Shown: piece after piece, positions 1 to 7,979 of the stretch | How positions within the stretch are numbered: the stretch's first letter is position 1 | How the letters are laid out: each line of letters opens with the position of its first letter | Source of the DNA: an uncultured Gardnerella sp. | Lineage (GTDB): Bacteria; Actinomycetota; Actinomycetes; Actinomycetales; Bifidobacteriaceae | Assembly: GCA_947088155.1 (NCBI GenBank) | Contig: CAMUFL010000005.1 | Location: 36,266-100,265, forward strand | DNA: 64,000 nucleotides | Direction: 5' to 3' | Translations under genes and position numbers: made by a program | The notes under the pieces: model-generated | Database searches by the model: none | What the model saw: only the letters and a program-made list of their open reading frames with translations | What the model was told of the DNA's origin: nothing

Positions 1-1
1 T

Positions 2-646
2 CCTGCTCCTTTTACAGGACTTCGCGCAGGATTAGTTGCAGCAAAAGCGATTGCGTTTGCAAATAATGCTGAAATTTTGGGGTGTGATAGTCTACTTCCT
101 CAAAGTTTGATGATGCGTTCCGGCGCGTTCGAAGAAGCTCGCAAAAATGGCAGTATAGAGAAGGATTTTCTACTAAATCTTCCGAATGATGCTGATTCTT
201 GCGAGTCTACTGTTCATCACTACGTGCTTTCATTAAACGATGCGCGTCGTCGCCAAGTGTACATGTCCTTATACGACAACGAAGGAAATGCGCTAATAGA
301 TATGGATATTGACTATCCGCAAAATGTTGTTGCTCGTGTAAACGAGTATTTAGCGAGCGAAAATGGCGAAAATTATTGCGTGGATGTGCTCGGGCATGGT
401 GCTAAAAAGTACGTTGAAGACTGGCAAAATATCGCGCATGTTGGCGTTATTGCAGAAGTTTCTGCGCTTGACTTAGGCGTGCAAGGCTTGCAAATTTTCG
501 AGCAGTGCGCTGAGGATTGCGTCGATAAAGATGAGCGCGTAAAAGCTGTTGAACCGCTTTATTTGCGCCGTCCGGACGTGTCTGTGCCAAATCCGCTTAA
601 GCATGTGCTTGGCTCTGGCGAAGTGAATAAGGCAAAAGAAAAATAG
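2..646 (+). CDS. tsaB: tRNA threonylcarbamoyladenosine biosynthesis protein TsaB (5' truncated)
   Basis: Partial gene whose start lies before the window; the frame is open from base 2, well upstream of the first ATG at 77. The first visible residues, with PFTGLRAGL followed by AAKAIAFA, match the conserved N-terminal half of TsaB in the ASKHA fold. TsaB is the non-catalytic partner that dimerises with TsaD and allows transfer of threonylcarbamoyl-AMP to A37 of ANN-decoding tRNAs in the cytoplasm. About 214 residues are visible, so only the first few dozen are missing. It is followed by rimI and tsaD, the usual t6A order, and tsaE may lie just upstream outside the window. The identification rests on the motif and the context. 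Confidence 0.9.
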   Translation, partial: PAPFTGLRAGLVAAKAIAFANNAEILGCDSLLPQSLMMRSGAFEEARKNGSIEKDFLLNLPNDADSCESTVHHYVLSLNDARRRQVYMSLYDNEGNALIDMDIDYPQNVVARVNEYLASENGENYCVDVLGHGAKKYVEDWQNIAHVGVIAEVSALDLGVQGLQIFEQCAEDCVDKDERVKAVEPLYLRRPDVSVPNPLKHVLGSGEVNKAKEK

Positions 647-671
647 AAGCGTTTTAACGATTTGAGTAATT

Positions 672-1202
672 ATGATTGTTGATATAACGCGTTCTAAATT
701 TCCAGCAGTAGTTGAAGATTGCAATATAGTGCCGAAATGCGATTTTACGTGCGATGAGTTAGCGCAAAAAATAGCTCCTATTGAAGCCGATTTGTTTGGC
801 AAAGGCTCATGGAATGAGAGCATGATTTCGCAAGAATTACAAGCTCCTATGCGCGCGTATTACGCTCAAATCGACGAAAATACGCATACGTTATGCGGGT
901 ATGCCGGCTACTGGTTTGACGGCGATGACGCGCAAATAATGACAATTGGCATTGCAAAACAATATCAAAGAAAAGGCCTAGCGTCGGAACTTTTATCAAC
1001 TATGATCAAAACCGCAGAAAAAATTGGTGCTAAGCGCATGTTGCTAGAAGTGCGAGTTGACAATGTTCCTGCGCTCGCGTTGTATGAACGTTTTGGTTTT
1101 AAGAAAATGGGTTTGCGGAAACGTTACTATCAGCCGGAAGGCGTGGATGCGTACACAATGTGTGCTGATCTAACCGCAAAAAATAACGGAACTGAGGAAT
1201 AA
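672..1202 (+). CDS. rimI: GNAT N-acetyltransferase, RimI-type (ribosomal protein S18 alanine acetyltransferase family)
   Basis: A 176-residue GNAT-fold acetyltransferase. The acetyl-CoA pyrophosphate loop is seen as QYQRKGLA and the C-terminal signature as NVPALALYERFGF, both standard for RimI. In the founding member the enzyme acetylates the N-terminal alanine of ribosomal protein S18; actinobacterial RimI proteins may have other N-terminal targets, so the substrate is inferred. The N-terminal 30 or so residues before the core are longer than in E. coli RimI (about 148 aa). It sits between tsaB and tsaD, the common arrangement. Its stop codon falls in the first of three 10-bp direct repeats (units gaggaataa at 1194, 1204 and 1214), which also form the ribosome-binding region of tsaD. 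Confidence 0.85.
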   Translation: MIVDITRSKFPAVVEDCNIVPKCDFTCDELAQKIAPIEADLFGKGSWNESMISQELQAPMRAYYAQIDENTHTLCGYAGYWFDGDDAQIMTIGIAKQYQRKGLASELLSTMIKTAEKIGAKRMLLEVRVDNVPALALYERFGFKKMGLRKRYYQPEGVDAYTMCADLTAKNNGTEE

Positions 1203-1223
1203 CGAGGAATAAAGAGGAATAAA

Positions 1224-2267
1224 ATGAGCGAAGCAATCGTATTGGGGATTGAATCAACTTGTGACGAAACTGCCGCAGCTATTGTGCGCGGACGCACTCT
1301 GGTGTCGAATGTGGTGGCATCTTCAATGCAGGAGCATGCGCGCTACGGTGGCGTAATTCCAGAAATTGCTTCTCGTGCGCACGCTGAAGCTTTCGTGCCG
1401 GTTGTTTCTAAAGCATTGGCAGACGCAAACATGGATTTAAGCGATGTTGACGCGATTGCAGTAAGCGCAGGTCCTGGTCTTGCTGGCTGCTTAGCTGTGG
1501 GAGTTTCGGGAGCTAAAGCACTAGCTTGGGCTGCAAATAAGCCGATTTATGGTATTAATCACGTAATTGGGCATATTGCAGTAACACAATTGCAATTCGG
1601 CGACGTGCCGGAAGATGTGCTGGCTTTAATTGTTTCCGGCGGTCACACTTCGCTTCTTCACGTGAACGATATTGCTAGAAGTATTGACGTTGTTGGCACA
1701 ACTTTGGACGATGCTGCAGGCGAGTGCTTTGACAAAGTTGCGCGTTTGCTTGGGTTCCCATACCCGGGTGGCCCTCATATTGATAGGCATGGAAGGCTTG
1801 GCAATCCGGATACTTTGAAAGTGCCGCAAGGTTTGACGCAAGGTCGTTCCGGCAAAGAGCATCCGTACGATTTCAGCTTCTCGGGCGTAAAAACTGCTGT
1901 TGCGCGCTGGGTTGAAGCGCGTGAGGCTCAAGGGCTTGAAATTCCAGTTGACGACGTGTGTGCTTCTTTGGCTAATTCTGTGGCGGAAGTGCTTTCACAC
2001 AAAGCTATGATGGGCTGCGAGCAGTACGGTTCTAAAACGTTGATGATTGGCGGCGGATTCTCTGCTAATTCGCAGCTTCGTGAGCATTTGCTGGCTTGCG
2101 GCAAGGAGCATGGAATTGAAGTGCGTTTGCCAGAGCTTAAGCTTTGCACGGATAACGGTGCGATGGTTGCAATGCTTGGCGTAAATTTGGTAGAAGCAGG
2201 GGTTCGTCCTTCTGCTCCCGATTTTGCAATCGATTCTGCAATGCCTCTTACCACTGTGAGCTTATAA
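1224..2267 (+). CDS. tsaD: tRNA N6-adenosine threonylcarbamoyltransferase TsaD
   Basis: A 347-residue protein of normal family length. TsaD carries the catalytic ASKHA domain that transfers the threonylcarbamoyl group to A37 of tRNAs reading ANN codons. Visible motifs are GIESTCDETAAA at the N-terminus, the metal-binding pair H113 and H117 in NHVIGHI, ALIVSGGHTSL, and the C-terminal GGGFSANSQLR and CTDNGAMVA stretches. The ATG at 1224 follows a GAGG ribosome site in a 10-bp direct repeat. It is the third gene of the tsaB-rimI-tsaD unit, and TsaB is its obligate partner. Confidence 0.96.
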   Translation: MSEAIVLGIESTCDETAAAIVRGRTLVSNVVASSMQEHARYGGVIPEIASRAHAEAFVPVVSKALADANMDLSDVDAIAVSAGPGLAGCLAVGVSGAKALAWAANKPIYGINHVIGHIAVTQLQFGDVPEDVLALIVSGGHTSLLHVNDIARSIDVVGTTLDDAAGECFDKVARLLGFPYPGGPHIDRHGRLGNPDTLKVPQGLTQGRSGKEHPYDFSFSGVKTAVARWVEAREAQGLEIPVDDVCASLANSVAEVLSHKAMMGCEQYGSKTLMIGGGFSANSQLREHLLACGKEHGIEVRLPELKLCTDNGAMVAMLGVNLVEAGVRPSAPDFAIDSAMPLTTVSL

Positions 2268-2311
2268 TAAGTAGCAATAATAAAAGTCGCTTTAAAGTTG
2301 CGAGGTGTTTT

Positions 2312-3463
2312 GTGCAGTCAGTTAATTCGCGTAGTGGTGTGTTACGAGTAGGTGAGAAGATTCAATTCACCGATCGTAAAGGTAAGCGAATTACTGCACA
2401 GCTTGTTGTGGGTGGGGTTACACAAACTGAGCACGGTCTTATTTGTCACGACGACGTGATTGGCCAAAGCGAAGGCGTTGTAATTACTACTGTTAGTGCA
2501 AAGCGCGAATCTCAGCAAAATAGCGAAAATCAAGAATCTAAAGACCTTTCAAAATCTGGCAATAAGCCTTGGAAAGCAGCTCGCGCTATTGGCGGCTGGG
2601 ATTATGTAGTTATGCGACCGCGCATGGTTGACTACGTGCTTTCTATGCCTAGAGGCGCGCAAATTATGTATCCGAAAGATATTGCGCAAGTAATCGCTTT
2701 AGGAGATATTCGTTCTGGAATGCGCGTTTTGGAGTCGGGCGCTGGCTCTGGTGCTATGAGTTTAAGTCTTTTGGACGCAGTTGGGGAGTGTGGAAAGCTT
2801 ACTACGATTGAGCTTCGCCCGGATTTTGCGCGCATTGCCGAGTCTAACGCAACTTTGTACTACGGAAAGCGCCCAGAATGGTGGAATTTGCTTACTGGCG
2901 ATTTTGATTCTGTTGCAAAAACCTTAGATGCGCACAGCGTGGATCGCATTATGCTAGACATGCTTGACCCTTGGAATCGCCTCGAGCAAGCTCATCGAGT
3001 TATTGTGCCTGGAGGCGTGCTTGTTGCGTACGTTACGACTACTACGCAAATGTCTCGCATGGCTGAAGCTTTGCGAGAAAGTGGCATGTGGACTGAGCCG
3101 GAGATTCAGGAAACATTGGAACGCACTTGGAAAGCTCAAGGTTTGGCGGTTCGTCCGGATCATGCGATGATTGGCCACACTGGATTTTTGATTGTTTCGC
3201 GCGCAATGGCTGAAGGTTTTAGCGCTTTGAAAAAGCGTGAGCACGGTACTAAAGATACTGTGAGCGATATTGACGATATGACAGCAGAAGAGCGCGCTGA
3301 ACAGTTGGAAGACTTGTCTTTGCGTGATATTTCGGATCGTAAATTGCGTAAAGTTTTACGTGATTTAGACGTGCAGCTTGCGCAATTGCCGGAAGATTCG
3401 CAGTCGCAAGATTTGCAAGATTCGCAGTCTGCACAACAATCAGCGCTTAATCAAGCTAAGTAG
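2312..3463 (+). CDS. trmI: tRNA (adenine-58-N1)-methyltransferase TrmI
   Basis: A 383-residue class I SAM-dependent methyltransferase of the TrmI/Gcd14 family, which makes m1A58 in the T-loop of tRNA. The start is GTG at 2312, preceded by GAGGTG at 2302. An N-terminal small beta domain (about residues 1-80) leads into VLESGAGSGAMSLSL, the SAM-binding loop, and then IELRPDFARIAESN and DRIMLDMLDPWN, typical of this family. The last roughly 40 residues are a low-complexity tail rich in Q, S and D that looks like a recent expansion and is not part of the enzyme core. It lies 44 bp after tsaD and 9 bp before the sixA-like gene, so the run from tsaB may be cotranscribed. Confidence 0.9.
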   Translation: MQSVNSRSGVLRVGEKIQFTDRKGKRITAQLVVGGVTQTEHGLICHDDVIGQSEGVVITTVSAKRESQQNSENQESKDLSKSGNKPWKAARAIGGWDYVVMRPRMVDYVLSMPRGAQIMYPKDIAQVIALGDIRSGMRVLESGAGSGAMSLSLLDAVGECGKLTTIELRPDFARIAESNATLYYGKRPEWWNLLTGDFDSVAKTLDAHSVDRIMLDMLDPWNRLEQAHRVIVPGGVLVAYVTTTTQMSRMAEALRESGMWTEPEIQETLERTWKAQGLAVRPDHAMIGHTGFLIVSRAMAEGFSALKKREHGTKDTVSDIDDMTAEERAEQLEDLSLRDISDRKLRKVLRDLDVQLAQLPEDSQSQDLQDSQSAQQSALNQAK

Positions 3464-3472
3464 GAGAGCATT

Positions 3473-4030
3473 ATGGCATCACCAATGAAAAAGCTTATGA
3501 AGAAAGCACATCATAGTAAGTACGTTTTGTTGCTGATGCGTCATGCTAAAGCTGAGGCTCCTCAAATGGGTGACGACTGGGGTCGTGGTCTTACAGATAA
3601 GGGCTTGAAGCAGGCGAAAATTATGGCAAAAGGCTTGGAATCTTTGAAGCTTGTGCCGGATTATATTGTGTGTTCTAGTGCGAATCGCACTGAGCAAACT
3701 TTGAAACGCATGTTGAAGCGTTTTGGCGACTCTCCTGTGGTTGAGTCGCGCAAGAGTCTTTACGATGGCGGTATGCAATCTGTTATGGACGAGTTGCAAG
3801 CGATTCGAGGCGATGTTCATACGACGATGATTGTTGGGCATGAGCCGACGATGTCTATGGCTGCGCAGTGGCTTTCTTCGCCTGATTCGGATCCGGATGT
3901 GCTTGGGGCGATGCGTTTGGGGCTTGCTAATGCGTCTGTTGTGGTGCTTGTGTCTGATCGTCCATTCGCAACTTGCGGCTTGCGCGGTGCCACGGCCCTC
4001 GCAATCCTCACCCCCAAATCCTTTGCATAA
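3473..4030 (+). CDS. sixA: histidine phosphatase family protein, SixA-like
   Basis: A 185-residue member of the histidine phosphatase (phosphoglycerate mutase-like) superfamily. The catalytic RH motif is R23-H24 in LLMRHAKAE, and a second conserved histidine follows in MIVGHEPTMS. The short single-domain form and the motif context match SixA, which removes phosphate from phosphohistidine on phosphotransfer proteins. Actinobacterial relatives are poorly studied, so the substrate is an inference. The ATG at 3473 has an AGGAG site 10 bp upstream that overlaps the end of trmI. The C-terminus is slightly longer than the E. coli protein (about 161 aa). Confidence 0.75.
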   Translation: MASPMKKLMKKAHHSKYVLLLMRHAKAEAPQMGDDWGRGLTDKGLKQAKIMAKGLESLKLVPDYIVCSSANRTEQTLKRMLKRFGDSPVVESRKSLYDGGMQSVMDELQAIRGDVHTTMIVGHEPTMSMAAQWLSSPDSDPDVLGAMRLGLANASVVVLVSDRPFATCGLRGATALAILTPKSFA

Positions 4031-4079
4031 CCACACGAAATTAAGCATATAAATTAAGCTTATAACGACACCCCAAGTT

Positions 4080-4139
4080 CTTGAATGACCGCATTCAAGC
4101 ATTTCTTTGCTAGGCTAAAGCGAGTCAAAGAAATTTTTT
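4080..4139 (+). promoter_or_regulatory. metE leader: palindrome plus attenuator-like hairpin
   Basis: Two adjacent structures precede metE. A perfect inverted repeat CTTGAATG-ACCG-CATTCAAG spans 4080-4099. Two bases later a 9-bp stem (ATTTCTTTG at 4101-4109 with CAAAGAAAT at 4126-4134) runs straight into a T run ending at 4139. The T run abuts the GGAGG ribosome site of metE at 4140-4144. The second hairpin has the form of an intrinsic terminator, so it could work as an attenuator, while the palindrome could be a repressor site. The structures are seen directly; their roles are inferred. No known SAM or cobalamin riboswitch was recognised. Confidence 0.5.
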
Positions 4140-4148
4140 GGAGGATGT

Positions 4149-6527
4149 ATGTCTGCGGTTTTTACTTCTGTTTCCGGTTTCCCACGTATTGGCGCTAATC
4201 GTGAGTTGAAGAAGATTATTGAACGTTACTGGAAGCAGGATGCTTCTTTGGATGAAGTGCGTGAAGTTGCTCAGTCTTTGCGAGCTAAGCATTGGCGTTT
4301 GCAAGCTGAAGCTGGGATTGATTTAATTCCAAGTAACGATTTTAGCTACTATGATCAAATGCTCGATACTGCTATTTTGCTGGGTGCTGTGCCTGAGCGT
4401 TATCGTAAATTGAATTTTGAGCATGCTGAGGATACGCTTTTTGCTATTGCGCGCGGCTATCAGGGTGAGCGCGGCGATGTGACGGCGTTGCCAATGAAGA
4501 AGTGGTTTACTACGAACTACCACTATATTGTTCCGGAAGTTGAGAATCCGGAAGGCTTGCATTTGGCTGGAACTAAGCCTTTTGACGAGTTTTTGGAGGC
4601 TCGCGCGCAGGGTTTGGAAACGAAGCCTGTGCTGATTGGCCCGTACACTTTTTTGAAGTTGGCTCGTACTCCTGAAGCGCAGGAGTTGAAAGTAACTGAG
4701 TCTGTGATTTCAGCTCTGGCTTTTGCTTATGCGAGTATTGTTAAGCGTTTTGGCGAACTTCACGCAACTTGGCTGCAATTTGATGAGCCTTATTTGGCGC
4801 TTGATAAAGAGGAAGGCGATTTGGAGCTTTTTGAAGCTTTGTATAAGCCTTTGCTTGAGGCTAGGGGCGCGGAAGTTAAGCTTCTTCTTAACACGTATTT
4901 TGGCAATATTGCTGACGCTTACGAAACTGTGAATAATCTTGGTTTTGACGGTGTTGGCGTTGATTTGGTGGAAGGCAAGGAAGAAAATCTTGCAGCCATT
5001 GAGCGTTATGGTGTGAACGAAAAAACTACGCTTTTTGCTGGCGTTGTGAATGGCCGTAATATTTGGCGTAACGATTATGCTGTGAGCCTTGGTTTGGTTG
5101 ACGCTTTGCGTGAGAATGTTACGGATCGCGTGGCTGTTTCTACTGCTTGCTCGCTTCTTCACGTGCCTTTTAGCACTGCTGGTGAGGATGCTTTGGGTGC
5201 GGATGTTTTGCAATATTTTGCTTTTGCTGTTGAAAAGTTGCAAGAGATTCGCGATATTGCAAATCTTGCTGCAGAAAGTGACGAAAGCCGCAAGTCAAGT
5301 AACGTTTTGGCTAAAAATCAGGCTTTGTTCGACGGTTCGCGCGTGAAAGCAGATTCTGCTGTTGCTAATCGTCTTGCTAATCTTAAAGATTCTGATTTTG
5401 TGCGATTGCCGGAAAGGGCAGAACGTCAGCGTTTGCAAAAGGAAGCTCTTGGCTTACCGGATTTGCCAACGACTACTATTGGATCTTTCCCGCAAACTAA
5501 GGATATTCGTAACGCTAGAGCTGCTCTTCGTAAGGGCGAGATTTCGCGCGAAGCTTACGACGAGTTTATGCGCAATCGCATTGCCAAGTGCATTGAGCAT
5601 CAGGAGCAAATTGGCTTGGATGTGCTTGTTCACGGCGAGTTTGAGCGCAACGACATGGTTGAATATTTTGGCCAGCATTTGCGCGGCTTTAAATTTACGA
5701 AAAACGCTTGGGTGCAGTCTTATGGTACTCGCTGCGTGAAGCCTCCAATCGTGTGGTCGGATGTTTCTCGCGAGTCTGCGATTACTGTGGCTTGGAGCGC
5801 TTATGCCCAAAGCTGCACGAAGCATATTGTTAAGGGCATGCTTACAGGACCTGTGACGATTCTTAACTGGTCTTGGCCTCGCGAGGATATTACTCACGAG
5901 CAGCAGACTCAGCAGTTGGCTCTTGCTATTCGCGATGAAGTGTTGGATTTGGAGCGTGCGGGTATTCGTGTGATTCAGATTGATGAGGCTGCTTTGCGCG
6001 AAAAGTTGCCACTTCGCCGCTCTGATTGGCATAAGAAGTATTTGGATTGGGCGATTGCTGCTTTCCGCCTTGTTCATTCTGCAGTTGCTGCGACTACGCA
6101 AATTCACACGCATATGTGCTATTCGGAGTTTAATGACATTATTCGCGACATTGATGCTATGGATGCGGATGTGATTTCTTTTGAGGCTTCTCGTGGCGAC
6201 TTGGTTGTGCTTGACGCTATTCACGACGCGCATTTTGAGACTGAGGCTGGTCCTGGCGTTTACGACATTCATTCTCCGCGCGTTCCTGGTAAGGCGGAGC
6301 TTGTGGAGCGTATTCACGAGATTTTGCGTAAGATGCCTGCTCAAAAGCTTTGGATTAACCCGGATTGCGGTCTTAAAACTCGAGACGACGCTGAAACTTG
6401 GCCAAGCTTGGAGAATCTTGTCGCTGCTGCTAAAGAGGTCCGTGCGGAGCTTTCTAATAATCAGCAAAGCAACAAGCAAAGCGGAAATCTAAGCGGCAAT
6501 GTAAGCAACAATCTAAATAGGGGGTGA
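4149..6527 (+). CDS. metE: cobalamin-independent methionine synthase MetE
   Basis: A 792-residue 5-methyltetrahydropteroyltriglutamate-homocysteine methyltransferase, the last step of methionine synthesis without vitamin B12. The N-terminal barrel begins FPRIGANRELKK and the C-terminal barrel begins TTTIGSFPQT near residue 440. Zinc and homocysteine ligands are visible as H655, C657, E679 and C740, an exact +14 offset from E. coli H641, C643, E665 and C726. The last 25 or so residues are an N/Q/S-rich tail that extends past the usual end of the family. A GGAGG site precedes the ATG. The stop is only 3 bp before metF, which makes the methyl-donor folate, so the two are very likely one transcript. 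Confidence 0.97.
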   Translation: MSAVFTSVSGFPRIGANRELKKIIERYWKQDASLDEVREVAQSLRAKHWRLQAEAGIDLIPSNDFSYYDQMLDTAILLGAVPERYRKLNFEHAEDTLFAIARGYQGERGDVTALPMKKWFTTNYHYIVPEVENPEGLHLAGTKPFDEFLEARAQGLETKPVLIGPYTFLKLARTPEAQELKVTESVISALAFAYASIVKRFGELHATWLQFDEPYLALDKEEGDLELFEALYKPLLEARGAEVKLLLNTYFGNIADAYETVNNLGFDGVGVDLVEGKEENLAAIERYGVNEKTTLFAGVVNGRNIWRNDYAVSLGLVDALRENVTDRVAVSTACSLLHVPFSTAGEDALGADVLQYFAFAVEKLQEIRDIANLAAESDESRKSSNVLAKNQALFDGSRVKADSAVANRLANLKDSDFVRLPERAERQRLQKEALGLPDLPTTTIGSFPQTKDIRNARAALRKGEISREAYDEFMRNRIAKCIEHQEQIGLDVLVHGEFERNDMVEYFGQHLRGFKFTKNAWVQSYGTRCVKPPIVWSDVSRESAITVAWSAYAQSCTKHIVKGMLTGPVTILNWSWPREDITHEQQTQQLALAIRDEVLDLERAGIRVIQIDEAALREKLPLRRSDWHKKYLDWAIAAFRLVHSAVAATTQIHTHMCYSEFNDIIRDIDAMDADVISFEASRGDLVVLDAIHDAHFETEAGPGVYDIHSPRVPGKAELVERIHEILRKMPAQKLWINPDCGLKTRDDAETWPSLENLVAAAKEVRAELSNNQQSNKQSGNLSGNVSNNLNRG

Positions 6528-6530
6528 GCT

Positions 6531-7385
6531 ATGCCGTATAAACCAAAGTTTTCGCTGGAAGTTTTTCCACCTAAGCGCACATCTCCTATTGGTACGATTT
6601 ACGATACTTTGGATGGCTTGAAGGGTCTTGACCCGGATTTTATTTCGGTTACTTACGGCACTGGAAAGCTGCAGGATCGTACTGCTACTGCGCGTATTGC
6701 TCATACGATTCGCTCCGAATATGGCATTGACGCAGTTGCTCATTTAACAGCTCGCTACCTTGATTATGATGCTGTTGATGAAGCTTTGGAAATGTTTGAT
6801 AATGCTGGCGTTTCAGGCGTTTTGGCTTTGCGTGGCGACGTGATTGCAGGCCAGGAGGCGGCAGGCGTTTTTGAGCATGCCAGCGATTTGGTTTCCTATA
6901 TTCGTTCAAAGCGCCCGGATTTGCCGATTTTGGGCGCTTGCTACCCGGAGAAGCATCCGGAGGCGGAAAGTTTGCAAGCGGATATTGATAATTTGAAGCG
7001 CAAGGTTGATGCGGGTGTTACGCATTTAATTTCGCAACTTTTTTACGATAATGAGGATTTTTTGCGCTTCCGTGATTTAGCTCGTGCCGCCGGCGTTAAC
7101 GTGCCGATTGAAGCTGGCGTGATGCCTGTTGCGAACGCTTCGCAAGTTAAGCGCATGACGAGCTTGTGTGCGTCTCGAATTACTTCGCAAGTTTCCGCAA
7201 TGATGGATCGTTGGGGGAGTAATGCTGATTGCTTGCGTGATGCTGGCAGTATTTTTGCTTCCCAGCAGATTAACGATTTAATTGCAGAAGGCGTGGATGG
7301 CATTCACTTGTATACGATGAATCATCCGGGTATTGCTCGAAGGATTTGGGCGAATGTGAAGCCGCTTTTTACGAAAATTGGGTAG
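6531..7385 (+). CDS. metF: 5,10-methylenetetrahydrofolate reductase MetF
   Basis: A 284-residue FAD-dependent reductase of normal length for bacterial MetF (about 290). It reduces methylene-THF to methyl-THF, the methyl donor used by MetE just upstream. The N-terminus SLEVFPPKRT matches the conserved EFFPP segment with its catalytic glutamate. ALRGD, the HPEA segment and the C-terminal GIHLYTMN are also typical. The ribosome site GGGGGTGAG overlaps the end of metE. After the stop comes a gene-free region with a structured dispersed repeat. Confidence 0.95.
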   Translation: MPYKPKFSLEVFPPKRTSPIGTIYDTLDGLKGLDPDFISVTYGTGKLQDRTATARIAHTIRSEYGIDAVAHLTARYLDYDAVDEALEMFDNAGVSGVLALRGDVIAGQEAAGVFEHASDLVSYIRSKRPDLPILGACYPEKHPEAESLQADIDNLKRKVDAGVTHLISQLFYDNEDFLRFRDLARAAGVNVPIEAGVMPVANASQVKRMTSLCASRITSQVSAMMDRWGSNADCLRDAGSIFASQQINDLIAEGVDGIHLYTMNHPGIARRIWANVKPLFTKIG

Positions 7386-7422
7386 GTGGCAGCGTTACAC
7401 AAGTTTTTGCTTACTGGGGCGC

Positions 7423-7564
7423 GAGTTTTGGGGGATTTCTCTCCTCGCAAGTTCCCGTCCTTCGTCGCTTTGGCTGTTAAAGGTTTTACTGTCTGCTTTG
7501 TTCTTAAAAGAATGTTGCTTCCTCAGTCCTCTTTTATTGCTCGTAAAGAAATCCCCCCAAACTC
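7423..7564 (+). repeat. dispersed hairpin element, copy A
   Basis: A core of about 108 bp (7440-7547) is nearly identical to one at 43335-43439; shared stretches include CCGTCCTTCGTCGCTTT and GTTGCTTCCTCAGTCCTC. The core is enclosed by 17-base arms, 7423-7439 and 7548-7564, that are complementary with one mismatch. The arms differ almost completely from those of copy B except for GAG and TTTC at their ends, yet both pairs remain complementary. Inside, TAAAAGA (7505) can pair with TCTTTTA (7530). It begins 38 bp after the metF stop, in the same orientation as copy B relative to its upstream gene. It could be a structured RNA, a processing or termination element, or a small mobile repeat. Confidence 0.8.
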
Positions 7565-7600
7565 TGCATGCTAGTTCGTTAATAACCGTGCCTTATCACA

Positions 7601-7683
7601 GAGATTTTTCGATTTTTCTTCTTCGCTCGACGAATCAGCAGCCTGCGGCTCTGACGTTCGCCTCGTTCAGTGCGAAAAATCTC
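7601..7683. repeat. 11-bp perfect inverted repeat enclosing 61 bp
   Basis: GAGATTTTTCG at 7601-7611 and CGAAAAATCTC at 7673-7683 are perfect reverse complements. The enclosed segment is more GC-rich than its surroundings and contains a small AGCC/GGCT hairpin. The arms share the outer GAG/CTC and the inner TTTC/GAAA of the dispersed element nearby, but the core is different. No T run follows, so it is not an obvious terminator. Confidence 0.55.
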
Positions 7684-7910
7684 AAATCTCTACCACGTGA
7701 ATATCCACACGACCGAGTGGTAGTGAGTATTGAAATTTAACATAGAGTGTGTAATGTATACAAATACGCAAAAATGTATAAATGCATAAAATAATTGCGT
7801 TTTATACTAAACATGTGTTTAGAATCACCATTAAAACTGTAATCTAGCTTACATTTGTTATGAAAGTTTTCGCCCCAAAAATCTGCTAAAAATGTTGGAA
7901 TAAAGCCTCT

Positions 7911-7920
7911 GGGGGGGGGG
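7911..7920 (+). repeat. poly-G tract (10 G) upstream of the surface-protein promoter
   Basis: Ten consecutive G lie 30 bp upstream of the predicted -35 box at 7951 and about 225 bp before the start codon of the giant surface protein. Homopolymeric G runs of this length are rare in this AT-leaning DNA and are classic sites of slipped-strand length change. Its position suggests an effect on promoter strength or regulator binding rather than on reading frame. Confidence 0.6.
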
Positions 7921-7950
7921 CTTCATAGGCTATACATTATAACAAATACG

Positions 7951-7979
7951 TTGCAAAATATTCGTATATTCGGTATTAT
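7951..7979 (+). promoter_or_regulatory. predicted sigma70-type promoter of the first giant surface protein
   Basis: A -35 box TTGCAA (7951-7956) and a -10 box TATTAT (7974-7979) are separated by exactly 17 bp, with matches of 4/6 and 5/6 to consensus. Transcription would start near 7986 and leave a leader of roughly 160 bases before the ATG at 8145. The prediction is by eye only. Confidence 0.5.

Noticed and set aside
5454..6479. 341-codon antisense frame inside metE
   Set aside because: A shadow of the codon bias in metE, without a ribosome site or recognisable protein features.
7378..7740. Open frames of 120 and 62 codons after metF
   Set aside because: They cross the dispersed repeat, start inside metF or at its stop, and the frame is broken by indels relative to copy B, so the shared sequence is not conserved as protein.
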